64,000 nt of DNA from Idiomarina sp. X4. Its GTDB lineage: Bacteria > Pseudomonadota > Gammaproteobacteria > Enterobacterales > Alteromonadaceae. Made by a program: the position numbers and the translations under genes. The stretch spans positions 744,001-808,000 of the forward strand of contig NZ_CP025000.1 in NCBI RefSeq assembly GCF_002808045.1. The letters run 5' to 3'. Positions 1 to 9,625 of the stretch are shown in pieces. Numbering within the stretch: position 1 is the stretch's first letter; each line of letters opens with the position of its first letter. The notes beneath the pieces were generated by a model. That model had not been told where the DNA came from and did no database searches. It worked only from the letters and a program-made list of their open reading frames with translations.

Positions 1-550
1 TGACGAAGTACGCCATCAAGATATAAAGCATGCCCAATTGCGGCATCACATCTTTAAAAAACGGAACGAGCAGCGCGGTCTCAGCCCCCATGGTACTGCT
101 CCAGTACAGGTAAACCGCCGCCGCGCTGGCAATAACGGACTGCCAAAAATACTTCCATTTAGCAATGAGGCCTTTCGGATCTTTACGCACGACTTTGCGA
201 TAGTCGTCGATAAATCCAATAATGCCGAAGCCTGTAATGACCAGTAACACAACCCACACGTAACGATTTTCTAAGTCAGCCCAAAGCAGTGAAGAGCCAA
301 GCACCGCCGCGAGAATCAGAACCCCGCCCATAGTTGGTGTTCCACTTTTGCTTAAGTGACTTTGCGGACCGTCGTCACGCACTGTTTGGCCGATTTGCAA
401 ACGCTGCAGGCGACGAATCAATGTTGGGCCTAACCAGAGCGACAGTACCAATGCCGTCAAGATGCTTAAAATGGCTCTCAACGTCAGGTAAGAAAACACG
501 TTAAACGCGCTTTCAAATTGCATTAGGTACTCGGCCAACCAAACTAACAT
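1..550 (-). CDS. mraY: Phospho-N-acetylmuramoyl-pentapeptide transferase MraY (partial, C-terminal part outside window)
   Basis: Reading the minus strand from an ATG at 550 gives an open frame of about 183 residues running off the left edge. MraY is the inner-membrane enzyme that moves phospho-MurNAc-pentapeptide onto undecaprenyl phosphate to make lipid I. Visible family features are hydrophobic membrane segments, the motif [12 protein letters not shown] and the catalytic-loop signature [16 protein letters not shown]. The ATG overlaps the murF stop (544-546), so it is translationally coupled as last visible gene of the mraZ-led operon. Identification is firm; only about half of the expected length of roughly 360 residues is present. 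Confidence 0.96.
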   Translation of the reverse strand, partial: MLVWLAEYLMQFESAFNVFSYLTLRAILSILTALVLSLWLGPTLIRRLQRLQIGQTVRDDGPQSHLSKSGTPTMGGVLILAAVLGSSLLWADLENRYVWVVLLVITGFGIIGFIDDYRKVVRKDPKGLIAKWKYFWQSVIASAAAVYLYWSSTMGAETALLVPFFKDVMPQLGMLYILMAYFV

Positions 551-1947
551 GCGTGTTTATCCCCTATACTGCTGTGGCTCGCTACCGCGCTTTGCAACGC
601 AGCGACGACGCGCTCCATATGCGCTGAACGTGAGCCTTTAACCAGCACTGTGACCGGCTGCGTTCCTTGTTGTTCTGTAAGTCTGTGTAAAATCGCCTGA
701 ACTAACGCATCTAATTGACTGAAGTGCTTACCACCATGACCATTGAATACCTCGCTAGCACTCTGACTAAGCACTCCCAGGCTGTATAAATTATCAATGC
801 CGGTACCTATAGCATGCTCGCCTATTTCTTCATGATAAGCTCGAGCATCAGCGCCGAGTTCGCCCATATCGCCCAAAACAAAAATTCGATAGCCGCTGTA
901 GCTACCGAGTAAGTCGAGCGCCGCTTTGGTTGAGGCGACACTCGCATTGTACGTATCGTCAATGATACGTAAGTGCTCACTTACCTTAAGAGTAGTTAGG
1001 CGTCCTTTCGCTGGCGTCACCTGATTTAAGCCGCGAACAATATCTTCTACCGAAATACCCAACTGATAAGCTGCCGCTGCGGCTGACAGCGCATTGAGCA
1101 CATTATGATGGCCGCTTAGCTGTAAGGTGACGGTCTCAGCCTCGCCGTTAACATGTAACTTGAAGGTTGGCTGGCCCTCTTCATTCAATGTAATATCCGT
1201 TGCGTATACATCGGCTTCTTCTAATAAACCAAACGTCTGCCAGCGGTAGTTATCGCATACTGACTCCCAGCTCGAGCTGTATTCAGACTCTAGTGGGGTA
1301 ATCGCCACTCCCTGGCACCCCAGACCACGGAAAATCTCAGTTTTGGCTCGAGCAACGCCATGCACACTGCCAAAACCTTCGACATGCGCAGCACTGACAT
1401 TGTTTAATATTGCCACGTCCGGTTTGGTTAAATTGGTGGTATAGCCTATTTCTCCGGGATGATTCGCTCCCAATTCAATGACCGCATACTGGTGATGCTC
1501 TTCCAGGCGCAACAGGGTCAGTGGCACACCAATATCGTTATTAAAGTTGCCCGCGGTCGCCAGGGTGCTGGCTTTCAAAGACAGTATTGACGACAGCATT
1601 TCTTTAACGGTGGTTTTCCCGTTGCTGCCCGTAATAGCAACGGTTTTCGGAGCGACTTCTGCTTTCACTGCCGCACCGAGCAACCCCAGTGCATAACGCG
1701 TATCTTCAACGACAATTTGGCTTAATTCGGTTTGCTGCGGCTTCTCGACAAGTAAGGCTTGAGCACCACCTTGTCTGGCTTGTTCGGTAAATCGATGCGC
1801 ATCGAAGTTCGGCCCTTTTAACGCAATAAATAGCGCCCCGGTTAAGTCGTCACGCGTATCCGTTGATACCTTATTAATGGTTTTGTCTTCACCGACAAGA
1901 CGTCCATCAACTTTTTCCGCTATCCAGGCTAAGGTTACAGAAATCAT
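544..1947 (-). CDS. murF: UDP-N-acetylmuramoyl-tripeptide--D-alanyl-D-alanine ligase MurF
   Basis: Cytoplasmic Mur ligase that adds D-Ala-D-Ala to UDP-MurNAc-tripeptide, completing the pentapeptide precursor. The protein (467 residues) has the Mur ligase ATP loop [11 protein letters not shown] near residue 110, the central-domain signature [12 protein letters not shown], and the C-terminal DDTYNAS and LGDMGELG motifs typical of MurF. An upstream in-frame start (1968) would add 7 residues, but the ATG at 1947 lies behind AAGGAG and shares ATGA with the murE stop, so I chose it. It sits between murE and mraY in the usual dcw order. Confidence 0.97.
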   Translation of the reverse strand: MISVTLAWIAEKVDGRLVGEDKTINKVSTDTRDDLTGALFIALKGPNFDAHRFTEQARQGGAQALLVEKPQQTELSQIVVEDTRYALGLLGAAVKAEVAPKTVAITGSNGKTTVKEMLSSILSLKASTLATAGNFNNDIGVPLTLLRLEEHHQYAVIELGANHPGEIGYTTNLTKPDVAILNNVSAAHVEGFGSVHGVARAKTEIFRGLGCQGVAITPLESEYSSSWESVCDNYRWQTFGLLEEADVYATDITLNEEGQPTFKLHVNGEAETVTLQLSGHHNVLNALSAAAAAYQLGISVEDIVRGLNQVTPAKGRLTTLKVSEHLRIIDDTYNASVASTKAALDLLGSYSGYRIFVLGDMGELGADARAYHEEIGEHAIGTGIDNLYSLGVLSQSASEVFNGHGGKHFSQLDALVQAILHRLTEQQGTQPVTVLVKGSRSAHMERVVAALQSAVASHSSIGDKHAC

Positions 1948-3410
1948 GCGCAGTCTCCTTGCAGCCACTCGCTGACAACCGCTCGTTCGTTGTAATCAAT
2001 ACGTTGTGTACCAATAACTTGATAATCTTCATGCCCTTTTCCGGCAAGGAGGACAACATCATCCGGCTTCGCCTCTTGCATGGCTTTAAGCACCGCTTCA
2101 CGACGGCCAGGCCATACCTTAACTTTGTCTTTTTCAGCAATACCGGCAAGGATGTCATCAATAATTTGTTCGCTGGGCTCTGTGCGTGGATTATCATCCG
2201 TGACAACAACAACATCGGCCGAGTCAGCAGCCACTTTCCCCATCTGAGGGCGTTTGCCTCGATCTCTGTCACCACCGCAACCAAACACACACCAAAGCTG
2301 CCCTTTACAATGCAAGCGCAGCGCTTTTAGCACTTGATCGAGCGCATCTGGGGTATGCGCGTAATCCACAACGACAAGTGGCGAATGCTGATTATGGAAA
2401 GCTTCCATCCGTCCCGGCACCGGCATTAACTGTTTGCAGGCGCCAGCTAATTCACTCAGCTCATACCCAAGCGAAAGCAAGGTTGCCACAGCCGTTAACA
2501 CGTTATAGACATTGAAACGACCTAATAGCGGGGTTTCAACGTTATACGACAGGCCTTGCCAACTGATGTTGAAAGTCGAACCTTGTTCATGGAATTGCAG
2601 CCCAGATGCTGTTAACGATGGCGCTAACGATGACGGGTTTAATGTCACCCAAAGCTCTGCACCGTTGTCTTTATGCCAACGGGTCAACACAGCATCATCG
2701 GCATTGACGATTCGGTGCTGAACACCAAAATCGGTAAATAAACGCTGCTTCGCGGCAATATAATTGTCCATAGTGCCGTGATAATCCAAATGGTCACGGC
2801 TGATATTCGTAATGGCCGCAGCAGCAAATTTCAGAGCGTCGACCCGACGCTGCACTAACGCGTGCGAAGACACCTCCATAGCCACTAACTCGGCGCCTTC
2901 CGCTTTTAACGTTGCTAGTCGCTGCTGAATGGTAACGGCGTCTGGCGTCGTGTGCCGTTCTGGTAGCAGTCGACCAATCAAGCCACTGCCGGTTGTTCCG
3001 ATAACGGCAGATTCTCTTCCAACTCGCTGAGCCAGCTGCGCAATAATATGAGTCACTGAAGTTTTACCGTTAGTACCGGTAACGCCGACAACGGTCATAC
3101 CTTTTGAAGGGTGGTCAAAAAAGTTGCCGGCAATTTCCGATAAGTGCTCACGAACCCCACTAAATCCGACAACAACAGCGCCACGACGCTGCTCTACGGC
3201 CAAGCCCGGAGACTCAGCAACAACGGCAACTGCACCTTGGTCAATTGCTGCATCAATATAGGCGCGTCCGTCAGTCTCATAACCAGGAACCGCAATGAAC
3301 AAGTCGCCATTGGCGACTTGACGGCTATCCAGTTTAACACCCGAAACAGTGACCTCCGGAATGTTCAGTGATGCCGGCAACATTGTTAGAAGTTCAGACA
3401 ATGCTTTCAT
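1944..3410 (-). CDS. murE: UDP-N-acetylmuramoyl-L-alanyl-D-glutamate--2,6-diaminopimelate ligase MurE
   Basis: Cytoplasmic Mur ligase (488 residues) that adds the third amino acid of the peptide stem. The P-loop GVTGTNGKTSVTH lies near residue 110, the carbamylated-lysine/MEVSSH region near 180, and the DNPRTEP motif near residue 405. DNPR is the signature for meso-diaminopimelate rather than lysine, as expected for a Gram-negative. Start ATG at 3410 follows GGAGG and overlaps the ftsI stop as ATGA. Its stop overlaps the murF start in the same way, indicating tight translational coupling. Confidence 0.97.
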   Translation of the reverse strand: MKALSELLTMLPASLNIPEVTVSGVKLDSRQVANGDLFIAVPGYETDGRAYIDAAIDQGAVAVVAESPGLAVEQRRGAVVVGFSGVREHLSEIAGNFFDHPSKGMTVVGVTGTNGKTSVTHIIAQLAQRVGRESAVIGTTGSGLIGRLLPERHTTPDAVTIQQRLATLKAEGAELVAMEVSSHALVQRRVDALKFAAAAITNISRDHLDYHGTMDNYIAAKQRLFTDFGVQHRIVNADDAVLTRWHKDNGAELWVTLNPSSLAPSLTASGLQFHEQGSTFNISWQGLSYNVETPLLGRFNVYNVLTAVATLLSLGYELSELAGACKQLMPVPGRMEAFHNQHSPLVVVDYAHTPDALDQVLKALRLHCKGQLWCVFGCGGDRDRGKRPQMGKVAADSADVVVVTDDNPRTEPSEQIIDDILAGIAEKDKVKVWPGRREAVLKAMQEAKPDDVVLLAGKGHEDYQVIGTQRIDYNERAVVSEWLQGDCA

Positions 3411-5140
3411 TGCTGACCTCCAAAGCCTGCGGCTCTAATTTCTGTATCATTCGGGTTGTCAGGCGGTACATTGAGCAAACGCATCGTTTGCGCCACGATA
3501 CTAGAAAACACGGGCGCCGCTGCCGTACCACCGTAATAGTCATCAGTTCCGGGCTCGTTAATTGTTACCACAACCACCACTTCAGGATTACTCACCGGCG
3601 CAATGCCGGCAAATAACGCCACATATTCGTCACCATAACCACCGGTTGCTTTGGTTTTGCGTGTGGTTCCGGTTTTTCCGGCAATACGATAGCCCGGAAC
3701 TTGGGCTTGTTTTGCCGTACCGTCACTCACCACTTCTTCCATCATATGCAAGACCGCACGCGTGTTATCCGGATTAAAGACTTGTTCACCCGGGAGTGGC
3801 GACTCCTGTCGGAATATGGTCAGTGGTCGTTTGATACCGCCTGAAGCGATAATACTGTACGCTTTAGCCAGCTGTAAGGTTGTAACGGACAAACCATAAC
3901 CATAAGAAAGTGTGGCTAGTTCAAACTCGGACCAACGACGGCGATCGCTCAAAAGCCCCATACCTTCACCCAATAAAGCCACTCCTGTGTCGCTGCCGAA
4001 ACCAGCGTCAGCATAGGTTTGTAGTAGTGGGTCAACGCCTAAATCGAGCGCCATTTTAGTCACCCCAACGTTCGAGGAGTGCTTAAGCACTTCTGTCAGG
4101 GTCAGTTCTCCGCGGTTGCGCGGGTCACTGACTCGACGGCCGCCCAGGCGTAGCCACCCCGGGCTGGTGTCGATAACGTCACCCGCTTTGTGACGACCAT
4201 TTTCCAGAGCACTCAGTACCACTAAGGGTTTGACCGTAGAGCCTGGCTCATAGCTGTCAGTAATCGCCCGATTCCTCATTTTATAAGACTGTAAATCGGC
4301 GCGATTGTTAGGATTAAAGGACGGGCTGTTGACCATTGCCAGGATTTCACCAGTATCAACATCGAGTACAATAGCGGAGCCAGACGTTGCCTGGTTGTAG
4401 CGCACGGCTTTTTTTAGCTCTGTATAGGCTGTCGCCTGGATCCGCTGATCAATACTCAAGGTCAATTGTTTTGGTTGTTGTGCCTCTGTCTGGCTAATTT
4501 CCTCAACAACCCGCCCTTGCGCGTCCTTGCGATAAACTCGTTTACCCGGTTGCCCGGTTAAATGTTCGTCATACAGTAATTCAAGCCCTTCCTGGCCTTC
4601 ACCATCAATATTAGTCAACCCAACTACGTGTGCTGCAATTTCGCCGGTTGGATAGTAGCGTCGGGACTCTGTTTTTAAATAAACCCCAGGAATGTTCAAT
4701 TGCTTGACGTAGTCAGCTTCTGACGGCGTCACTTTTCGCTGTAAATACACGAAACGCTTGCTGGGGTCATCCACTTTATCAACCAACGCTTCACGGTTCA
4801 TACGGAACGTTTCAGCTAAAGCCTGCCAACGGCGGCTATCTGCCAGTGCATTGTGTTCATCAATTCGTTTCGGATCGGCCCAGACCGTTTCTACAGGAAC
4901 ACTGACCGCAAGTTCGCGACCGTGACGATCAACAATACTGCCGCGCTGAACCGGTAAGCTGTCAGAACGCAAGCTACGCATATCGCCTTGCAATGAAAAC
5001 CTATCAGGGCTGATAACTTGAATATAAGCAGCGCGGGCGACCAGAACCGTAAACACCCCAAATAATACGATAACGGCAGTGTAAAAGCGCCAGCGAGTGC
5101 CAGCTGGCTCTGTCCGCTTTTTACGCTTCGCCATTACCAT
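3407..5140 (-). CDS. ftsI: Septal peptidoglycan transpeptidase FtsI (PBP3)
   Basis: Class B penicillin-binding protein (577 residues) that cross-links peptidoglycan at the division septum with FtsW. A short basic cytoplasmic tail is followed by one membrane segment (about residues 18-40), the dimerisation domain starting at RGSIVDRHGREL, then the transpeptidase domain. The active-site triad motifs are all present: STVK near residue 300, SSN near 355 and KTGT near 490. Two in-frame ATGs lie at 5140 and 5134; the first has GGAGG at about 10 bases and is preferred. It overlaps the end of ftsL. Confidence 0.97.
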   Translation of the reverse strand: MVMAKRKKRTEPAGTRWRFYTAVIVLFGVFTVLVARAAYIQVISPDRFSLQGDMRSLRSDSLPVQRGSIVDRHGRELAVSVPVETVWADPKRIDEHNALADSRRWQALAETFRMNREALVDKVDDPSKRFVYLQRKVTPSEADYVKQLNIPGVYLKTESRRYYPTGEIAAHVVGLTNIDGEGQEGLELLYDEHLTGQPGKRVYRKDAQGRVVEEISQTEAQQPKQLTLSIDQRIQATAYTELKKAVRYNQATSGSAIVLDVDTGEILAMVNSPSFNPNNRADLQSYKMRNRAITDSYEPGSTVKPLVVLSALENGRHKAGDVIDTSPGWLRLGGRRVSDPRNRGELTLTEVLKHSSNVGVTKMALDLGVDPLLQTYADAGFGSDTGVALLGEGMGLLSDRRRWSEFELATLSYGYGLSVTTLQLAKAYSIIASGGIKRPLTIFRQESPLPGEQVFNPDNTRAVLHMMEEVVSDGTAKQAQVPGYRIAGKTGTTRKTKATGGYGDEYVALFAGIAPVSNPEVVVVVTINEPGTDDYYGGTAAAPVFSSIVAQTMRLLNVPPDNPNDTEIRAAGFGGQQ

Positions 5141-5448
5141 GAGACCATAACCTCCGTGTCAGATGTGACATCGCGCATACCAAGTTGTTCTTGTGCTATG
5201 CGCTCCACACGGCTGTGTTCCGTCAAAGCGTTTTGCTCAATGACCAAGTGTCGCCACTCACGATCCAGCGTGTCACGATAAGACAACAGGTCGTCACGCT
5301 CTGCAGTCAGCTGACGATTTAAGTGAGCAACATAGACAATGCTAAGCGCATTGATAACGACCACAACGCCCAATAAAACAACCCACTTGTGCTGCACTAA
5401 ATCTTGCAACACCATTTTGGTTAAGCTTGGATAGCGTTGTTTAGTCAT
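5134..5448 (-). CDS. ftsL: Cell division protein FtsL
   Basis: Small bitopic divisome protein (104 residues) that pairs with FtsB and FtsQ in the periplasm and helps activate FtsWI. It shows a cytoplasmic tail, one membrane segment (about residues 20-42, [20 protein letters not shown]) and a periplasmic coiled coil ending in an [12 protein letters not shown] motif that is characteristic of FtsL. Sequence conservation in this family is low, so the position between rsmH and ftsI is part of the evidence. The ATG at 5448 lies about 7 bases behind GGAGGG and overlaps the rsmH 3' end. Confidence 0.95.
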   Translation of the reverse strand: MTKQRYPSLTKMVLQDLVQHKWVVLLGVVVVINALSIVYVAHLNRQLTAERDDLLSYRDTLDREWRHLVIEQNALTEHSRVERIAQEQLGMRDVTSDTEVMVSW

Positions 5449-6388
5449 GATAAACCCTCCGTGCTATGCGCAGCACTGAGCTGCGGGCGCGAGGGTTAGC
5501 CGACACTTCCTCTTTACCGGGTTTAATTGCCTTACCGACTTTTTCTAAGGACTTGTCTTTATTCAGTTCTGCGTCTGTGACCGGTAAGCCTGCCGGCACT
5601 TGCTTACCTTCGCTGTGTTTGCGAATAAAGCGTTTCACCAGACGATCTTCCAGGCTATGGAAGCTAATGACTACTAAGCGCCCGTCTTGCTTCAATGCCG
5701 CTAGCGACGCTTCCAGCGCTTGCTCTATTTGTTCAAGCTCTTTATTCACATGAATTCGAATGGCCTGAAATGTCCGCGTTGCCGGGTGCTTATGTTTCTC
5801 TTTGACAGGGCTAACACGAGCGATCATGTCCGCTAGCTGCTTAGTGCGCACAAACGGCTCTTTTTCGCGGTCCATCACAATAGCGCTGGCAATTTTACGG
5901 GCAAAACGCTCTTCCCCGTATTCTTTAAGAACCCAGCTTATTTCATCTTTTTCGGCTCGGTTAAGCCATTCGGCAGCGGTTTCACCGCGCGTGGTATCCA
6001 TTCTCATATCGAGCGGTCCGTCGCGCATGAAGCTAAAACCTCGTTCGGCGTCATCAAGTTGTGGGGACGACACGCCAAGGTCAAATAAAATACCGGTGAC
6101 TTTTCCGGTTAATTGCCGCTGCTCCAGTACCTGTTGCAGGTTTGAGAAAGGGGTGTGAACAATATCAAAACGTGGGTCGCTTTGCAGTGGTTTAGCGGCT
6201 TCAATGGCTTGTGGGTCTTGGTCTAGGGCAATAACTTTAGCATCACTGCCTAGCTTTTCTAACAACGCACGCGTGTGACCACCACGTCCAAATGTGGCGT
6301 CAATATAGGTGCCTGCTGTATCAGTCACTAAAGCGTTGATGGACTCTTGCAATAGCACCGAAACGTGTTGCGGTGACGTTGTTATCAT
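5441..6388 (-). CDS. rsmH: 16S rRNA m4C1402 methyltransferase RsmH
   Basis: S-adenosylmethionine-dependent methyltransferase (315 residues) that modifies N4 of cytidine 1402 in 16S rRNA. The start [13 protein letters not shown], the SAM-binding region [17 protein letters not shown] (residues 27-43), the [11 protein letters not shown] segment and the C-terminal [12 protein letters not shown] motif are diagnostic. The 2'-O-methylation of the same base is made by RsmI, encoded at 9622-10473. The ATG overlaps the mraZ stop by one base (TAATG), and the 3' end overlaps ftsL. Confidence 0.97.
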   Translation of the reverse strand: MITTSPQHVSVLLQESINALVTDTAGTYIDATFGRGGHTRALLEKLGSDAKVIALDQDPQAIEAAKPLQSDPRFDIVHTPFSNLQQVLEQRQLTGKVTGILFDLGVSSPQLDDAERGFSFMRDGPLDMRMDTTRGETAAEWLNRAEKDEISWVLKEYGEERFARKIASAIVMDREKEPFVRTKQLADMIARVSPVKEKHKHPATRTFQAIRIHVNKELEQIEQALEASLAALKQDGRLVVISFHSLEDRLVKRFIRKHSEGKQVPAGLPVTDAELNKDKSLEKVGKAIKPGKEEVSANPRARSSVLRIARRVYHD

Positions 6389-6846
6389 TATAAAGAGAAG
6401 TCTTCCAGTCTTTCATTCAGGGTGAAGTCGCCCTCGCGCTCAACGTCCATATCCTGAGCCACTTGGTCATGCCAAGCGTCTTCATCCCACAGTTCAAATT
6501 TGTTCAGCTGACCAACCAACATAAGCTTCTTCTCAAGCCCGGCATGTTGTCTTAACGGTGCTGATATCAGTAAACGACCGTTTTTATCCATTTCACAGTC
6601 GTCTGCATGACCGAGTAACAACCGCTGTAAGCGGCGCTCTGCGGGGTTCATACTCGATAAACGGGTGAGTTTCTGCTCAATGATTTGCCACTCGGGAAGC
6701 GGGTACAACAACAGGCACGGTTGTTTAATATCAATCGTGCATACCATTTTCCCTTCACAGTCTAAAGACAAGGACTGACGATACTTAGCTGGGATTGCTA
6801 AGCGCCCCTTACTGTCAAGACTGAGTGTTGTTGCTCCTCGGAACAT
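6388..6846 (-). CDS. mraZ: Transcriptional regulator MraZ
   Basis: First gene of the dcw operon (152 residues). MraZ is an AbrB-like DNA-binding protein that in E. coli represses its own operon by binding tandem TGGG-type repeats. Two SpoVT/AbrB-like halves are visible, each with the expected motif: [14 protein letters not shown] (about residues 10-23) and [14 protein letters not shown] (about 86-99). The start [11 protein letters not shown] is typical, and the ATG follows AGGTGGGA. Repeats fitting its binding site lie directly upstream (6869-6924), supporting autoregulation. Confidence 0.97.
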   Translation of the reverse strand: MFRGATTLSLDSKGRLAIPAKYRQSLSLDCEGKMVCTIDIKQPCLLLYPLPEWQIIEQKLTRLSSMNPAERRLQRLLLGHADDCEMDKNGRLLISAPLRQHAGLEKKLMLVGQLNKFELWDEDAWHDQVAQDMDVEREGDFTLNERLEDFSL

Positions 6847-6868
6847 GATCCCACCTGATCATTAAGAT

Positions 6869-6924
6869 CCACTATTATCCACAAATCCCCACAATGTTAC
6901 AGTCTAGGTTCCACTGTTTCCCAC
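6869..6924 (-). promoter_or_regulatory. Putative MraZ operator repeats
   Basis: On the minus strand GTGG cores occur in register: CCAC on plus at 6869, 6879 and 6889 (three copies, 10-bp period) and again at 6911 and 6921 (two copies, 10-bp period). MraZ is known to bind TGGG-type repeats with 5-bp spacers, which is a 10-bp period. The upper pair lies between the -35 and -10 elements; the triplet lies between the -10 and the mraZ ATG. The assignment rests on known MraZ sites plus visible periodicity. Confidence 0.72.
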
Positions 6925-6930
6925 TGTCAA
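6901..6930 (-). promoter_or_regulatory. Promoter of the mraZ (dcw) operon
   Basis: Reading the minus strand, a perfect -35 TTGACA (6925-6930) is followed after 18 bp by TAGACT (6901-6906, 4 of 6 matches). This would start transcription about 45-50 bases upstream of the mraZ ATG. The spacer contains two GTGG cores, so bound MraZ would clash with RNA polymerase. Confidence 0.65.
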
Positions 6931-7066
6931 GAAAAAACCGCTCTATTTATCAGGGTTTCTGGCCGATAATCACTAAGCTATTGAAGAAGCATATGAAATC
7001 TATCTGATAGAGCGTTGAATAAATTTGTGTAATACTCGAGCGAGACACTTTGGGGTAAGTTTGCAA

Positions 7067-9208
7067 ATGAAGCGGTTTTGGCTTTTTATAATTTTGAGCT
7101 TTGCGCTATCTAGTGCCGGCGTCATTTGGTTTGCAGAAAACCAACATGCCCAAACGGTTGAAGCGCGTAAGCGCACGGCAACAGAGCGATTGGGTAAGTT
7201 GAGAGCCGCACTAGAGGGACAAGTCAATTCCTCTTTGGTGACTGTGCGCGCCTTACGTGCCGAAATTAAACTTTCTCCGAATATTTCCAGCGACCGCTTT
7301 GCCGCATTAATGCAGGAGCTCATGACAACAGACCTACCAATCCGCCACGTCGCTCTTGCCCCAAACCTCATCATTCAATATGTGCACCCTCTTGAAGGCA
7401 ACAAAGATGCATTAGGATTTAATTACCGGGATTCAGAGATCCAATTTGCCGGAGTGCAAAAAGCCATTGAAAATGGTGACGTTGTGATTGATGGTCCGGT
7501 TCAGTTGGTTCAGGGAGGATTAGCGCTCATCGCGCGTGCTCCGGTGATCATTGATAACAACTTGTGGGGGGTTATCGCTGTTGTCATTCAAATTGACGAA
7601 CTGATGGAAAACAGCGGCGTTAACGCCAGTAATGGTATTTATACAAGCGCTTTAGCTAAGGTATCAGAGTCAGGCAAACGGGATTTTGAATTTGGTGACG
7701 AGTCGGTCTGGAATAAAGATCATGTGACCAGTAATGTCGTTCTGACCTCTGGTCGCTGGTTACTCGCAACAGCCCCGATGAGCGGAAGCTGGGTCTCCCG
7801 AGGACCGCTTTACTGGAGTATTGTTAGCATAGGACTGCTATTAGCGTTAATCATGAACGCTTTTATGTACTACTTGCTTCATACACAGGTAAGGCTCCGA
7901 GCCGCTCTCAAAACGATAGATGAGCAAGCCAACTTTGATTCGCTAACTCAATTACACAACCGCCGCTCTTTCATTAAACAATTAAACCGTTTAACGAGTA
8001 AAGACTCAAAATACAACAGCTTTGCCGTACTGTTTATCGACCTCGATCATTTTAAAGAAGTGAATGACAGCTTAGGACATGACTTTGGAGACGAGTTACT
8101 AAAAGTTGCTGGTTCGCGTTTAAAGCAGCAACTTAGGACGGAAGACTTTATCGCTCGGTTGGGTGGTGATGAGTTCGTCGTGGTGATTAATCGCCTTAAA
8201 TCAAAAGAGGTCATTAACCAATTAGCCCTCAAACTTAATAGTGCGTTAACCAAACCGTTCCTGTTACAACACAGCCAAACACAAACGTCTTGTAGTATTG
8301 GCATTGCCTTGTATCCCGATGATGGCCTTAATACTGAGCAATTACTTAAGAACGCTGACCTCGCAATGTACGCAGCAAAAGCAGCCGGTCGTCGTACCCA
8401 TTACTTCTTTAATGACGAATTACGCCAACGCACCGAGCATCAAAATTCCATACATAACCGCATGCGCCTTGGGTTAAAAAATAACGAGTTTCGTTTGGTC
8501 TACCAACCTATTGTTAATTTGACCTCTGGAAAAATAGAAAAATGCGAAGCGCTCTTACGCTGGACAGATGATAACGGCGATACAATATCTCCTGCTGAAT
8601 TCATTCCCGTCGCTGAGAGTACGGGGTTAATACACGAGCTTGGTCAATTTGTTCTGGAGCAGGCATGTGCCGATTGGAGTTTATTGCATAAGGGCAACAT
8701 GCGTATCGGGTTATCTATTAACCGATCCGAACGCGAACTGAACGACTTAAACGCAGCAAAACAATGGCTTGAATGTATTCGCCAGCACCAGTTACCAACG
8801 GAAAAAGTAACGTTTGAAATTACTGAGTCACTGCTTATGAGCAACAAGCAGCGGCAAATCCAAATTCTTCACTACTTACGCTCCCACGGCGTGAAAATAG
8901 CCACCGACGACTTCGGTACAGGTTATTCAAGCATTAATTACTTACAACGTTATCCGGTTGACTATCTTAAAATTGACCGCAGCTTTTTGAATAACGCACC
9001 AGAGAATCGGATTCAAGTGGCGTTAACTGAAGCGCTATTGCGTGTCGCCCGAGCTCTGGATATTGATGTGATTGCGGAAGGGGTGGAAAACAAAGCGCAA
9101 TGGGAGTTCTTGCAACGCCAGCAATGCGATTTTGCACAAGGCTTTTACATCAGCCATGGCTTGAGCCTTGATGAACTTATTACTTTCCTGAAAAAGTGGC
9201 AATTCTAG
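7067..9208 (+). CDS. Membrane CHASE-GGDEF-EAL cyclic-di-GMP synthase/phosphodiesterase
   Basis: Predicted inner-membrane enzyme (713 residues) of cyclic-di-GMP turnover. A first membrane segment (about residues 4-22), a periplasmic CHASE-type sensor domain (with HPLEGNKDALGF) and a second membrane segment near residue 260 precede a GGDEF domain and an EAL domain. The cyclase motif is intact (GGDEF near residue 365), with an inhibitory-site RTED exactly five residues upstream. The EAL half has EALLRW near 494, DDFGTGYSS and EGVE, so both activities look possible. A TTG at 7025 would extend the frame; the ATG at 7067 has GGGGTAAG at good spacing and directly precedes the membrane segment. The gene diverges from mraZ. 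Confidence 0.93.
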   Translation: MKRFWLFIILSFALSSAGVIWFAENQHAQTVEARKRTATERLGKLRAALEGQVNSSLVTVRALRAEIKLSPNISSDRFAALMQELMTTDLPIRHVALAPNLIIQYVHPLEGNKDALGFNYRDSEIQFAGVQKAIENGDVVIDGPVQLVQGGLALIARAPVIIDNNLWGVIAVVIQIDELMENSGVNASNGIYTSALAKVSESGKRDFEFGDESVWNKDHVTSNVVLTSGRWLLATAPMSGSWVSRGPLYWSIVSIGLLLALIMNAFMYYLLHTQVRLRAALKTIDEQANFDSLTQLHNRRSFIKQLNRLTSKDSKYNSFAVLFIDLDHFKEVNDSLGHDFGDELLKVAGSRLKQQLRTEDFIARLGGDEFVVVINRLKSKEVINQLALKLNSALTKPFLLQHSQTQTSCSIGIALYPDDGLNTEQLLKNADLAMYAAKAAGRRTHYFFNDELRQRTEHQNSIHNRMRLGLKNNEFRLVYQPIVNLTSGKIEKCEALLRWTDDNGDTISPAEFIPVAESTGLIHELGQFVLEQACADWSLLHKGNMRIGLSINRSERELNDLNAAKQWLECIRQHQLPTEKVTFEITESLLMSNKQRQIQILHYLRSHGVKIATDDFGTGYSSINYLQRYPVDYLKIDRSFLNNAPENRIQVALTEALLRVARALDIDVIAEGVENKAQWEFLQRQQCDFAQGFYISHGLSLDELITFLKKWQF

Positions 9209-9237
9209 TAGAATCAGGCAACGACATAAGAAAGAAG

Positions 9238-9590
<353 letters not shown>

Positions 9591-9596
9591 CGACGG

Positions 9597-9625
9597 ATTC
9601 TACGCTGTGTCGTCCACTAACTCAA
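9597..9625 (-). promoter_or_regulatory. rnpB promoter
   Basis: On the minus strand TTGAGT (9620-9625) and TAGAAT (9597-9602) are separated by exactly 17 bp. A start 7-8 bases further on falls at 9588-9590, the 5' end predicted from helix P1. The -35 element overlaps the rsmI stop codon (9622-9624). Confidence 0.75.

Noticed and set aside
1907..2290. 127-residue minus-strand frame inside murE
   Set aside because: It overlaps murE in another frame, has no recognisable domain or ribosome-binding site, and murE is certain.
3368..3777. Plus-strand frames opposite ftsI and murE
   Set aside because: Shadow frames of the real minus-strand genes with no independent support.
6939..7014. Inverted repeat CGCTCTAT/ATAGAGCG around the mraZ-GGDEF gap
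   Set aside because: Arms of 8 bases about 60 bases apart are weak, and the DNA between them has no clear secondary structure or riboswitch-like motif.
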